Source: Pseudofrankia asymbiotica (lineage in GTDB: Bacteria; Actinomycetota; Actinomycetes; Frankiales; Frankiaceae). From it: a stretch of DNA of 7,900 nt. The first letter of the stretch is position 1; each line of letters begins with the position of its first letter. This document shows, in pieces, positions 7,074-7,900 of this stretch. Position numbers and translations under genes: made by a program. The stretch is taken from NCBI RefSeq assembly GCF_001983105.1, contig NZ_MOMC01000016.1, positions 203,708-211,607 on the forward strand. The letters run 5' to 3'. Under the pieces are notes generated by a model, which was not told the origin of the DNA, did not search any database, and was given only the letters and a program-made list of their open reading frames with translations.

Positions 7074-7900
7074 GTGGAAACTGTCCGGCCCAGTGGTGTG
7101 AAGCTCGGGGTCGAGGTTCACGGATTCGACCCGCAATCCATCTCCGACGGGGCCCTGCGGGCCCTGCGGGAATCCATCTACGTCGATAAGCTGGTGATCC
7201 TGAAGGGGCAGCGGCTGTCGCCGCGCGACTTCGTCGCGCTCGGGCGGAGGCTCGGCACCCCGGAGGCGTACTACGAACCGATGTACCGCCACCCAGAGGA
7301 GAACGAGATCTTCGTCTCCGGGAACGTCGCGGCGTCGTCGGGCCCGGTCGGCGTGCCGAAGACGGGCCAGTTCTGGCACGCCGACTACCAGTTCATGCCG
7401 AGGCCCTTCGGCATCACCCTGATCCACCCGCGCATCCTGCCGAGGCACAACCGCGGGACCTACTTCATCGACATGGGCCAGGCCCATGGCCGGCTCCCCG
7501 CCGAGCTGCGGCGCGCCGTCGTGGGCACTCGCTGCCTGCACACCGTGCGCAACTACTTCAAGATCCGCCCGAGCGACGTCTACCGGCCGGTCATCGAGGT
7601 GCTACGGGAGATCGACGAGCGGACGCCGGTGGTCCGCCACCCCACCACCTTCATCCACCCGGTGACCGGGGAGACCGTGCTCTACCTCAGCGAGGGCTTC
7701 ACCATCGGGATAGAGGACGGCTCGGGCGCGGCGCTCGACGAGGACCTGCTGCGCGCGCTGCTCGCGGAGTCCGGCCAGCTGGACCACACGTTCGAGCACG
7801 AGGGCATCCACTGGCAGACCTACGACGACGATGACCTGATCATGTGGGACAACCGCAGCCTGGTGCACCGTGCCGTGCACACCTCGACACCGGAGCCGGC
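7074..7900 (+). CDS. scoE: ScoE/Rv0097-type isonitrile-forming Fe(II)/2-oxoglutarate oxidase (3' partial)
   Basis: The gene runs off the window after 275 complete codons; relatives have about 290-300 residues, so only the last few are missing. It has the TauD/TfdA fold signature: H102-A-D104 in [13 protein letters not shown] and H265 in [10 protein letters not shown], the three iron ligands. The 2-oxoglutarate-binding arginine should lie just past the edge. Beyond the general family, it carries blocks typical of ScoE and Rv0097: YYEPMY (66-71), RGTYFIDM, and [10 protein letters not shown] (163-172). From memory, ScoE uses H132, D134, H295, Y97, Y101, K193 and R195. All match here with a constant offset of 30, including the carboxylate-binding Lys and Arg. 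Known members oxidatively decarboxylate an N-carboxymethyl 3-amino fatty acid to the isonitrile. The gene seems to head a new transcription unit, as Rv0097 nearly does. An ordinary taurine-type dioxygenase is less likely because of the extra blocks. Confidence 0.85.
   Translation, partial: METVRPSGVKLGVEVHGFDPQSISDGALRALRESIYVDKLVILKGQRLSPRDFVALGRRLGTPEAYYEPMYRHPEENEIFVSGNVAASSGPVGVPKTGQFWHADYQFMPRPFGITLIHPRILPRHNRGTYFIDMGQAHGRLPAELRRAVVGTRCLHTVRNYFKIRPSDVYRPVIEVLREIDERTPVVRHPTTFIHPVTGETVLYLSEGFTIGIEDGSGAALDEDLLRALLAESGQLDHTFEHEGIHWQTYDDDDLIMWDNRSLVHRAVHTSTPEP

Noticed and set aside
1..7900. CRISPR arrays, tRNAs or insertion-sequence ends
   Set aside because: No regularly spaced repeats, cloverleaf signals or transposase motifs were seen on reading the window.

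Overview
The window is very GC-rich DNA with strong G/C preference at third codon positions, GTG as well as ATG starts, and genes overlapping by 1-4 bases. This points to a high-GC actinomycete. A Frankia-like or Streptomyces-like host is plausible, but this rests on base composition and gene content only. All recognisable genes lie on the + strand.

Region 1 (1-6287) is the downstream part of one tightly packed operon. It opens inside the last domain of a PfaC-type polyunsaturated-fatty-acid (PUFA) synthase subunit, at the catalytic histidine of a FabA-like dehydratase. After 5 bases comes a full PfaD-type enoyl reductase. Three overlapping genes follow and encode a complete multi-subunit acetyl-CoA carboxylase: a fused carboxyltransferase (AccD and AccA in one chain), a biotin carrier protein (AccB) and a biotin carboxylase (AccC). 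The overlaps (ATGA, ATGA, TGATG) suggest translational coupling and balanced subunit amounts. The simplest reading is a secondary-lipid locus with its own malonyl-CoA supply: AccC and AccB carboxylate biotin, the AccD-A fusion transfers the carboxyl group to acetyl-CoA, and the PUFA-type synthase (mostly upstream of the window) uses the malonyl-CoA, with its dehydratase/isomerase and PfaD setting the double-bond pattern.

Region 2 (6288-7073) is about 786 bases without a convincing gene. Its start has overlapping GC-rich inverted repeats that may end the operon. Its right half is less GC-rich and holds several symmetrical elements: an 8+8 bp inverted repeat, a 6+6 bp inverted repeat, a 10-bp palindrome overlapping a TAGGAT -10-like box, and a 7-bp-stem leader hairpin just before a ribosome binding site. 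This looks like a regulated promoter for the next gene.

Region 3 (7074-7900, running off the end) encodes a non-heme iron / 2-oxoglutarate oxidase that I recognise as the ScoE/Rv0097 type, which makes isonitrile groups on fatty acyl chains in isonitrile lipopeptide pathways. All but the last few residues are present. Its placement directly after a PUFA-synthase/acetyl-CoA carboxylase operon is the most interesting point here: it hints at an isonitrile-lipid pathway next to, and possibly linked with, a PUFA-type synthase. The missing flanks would decide this.
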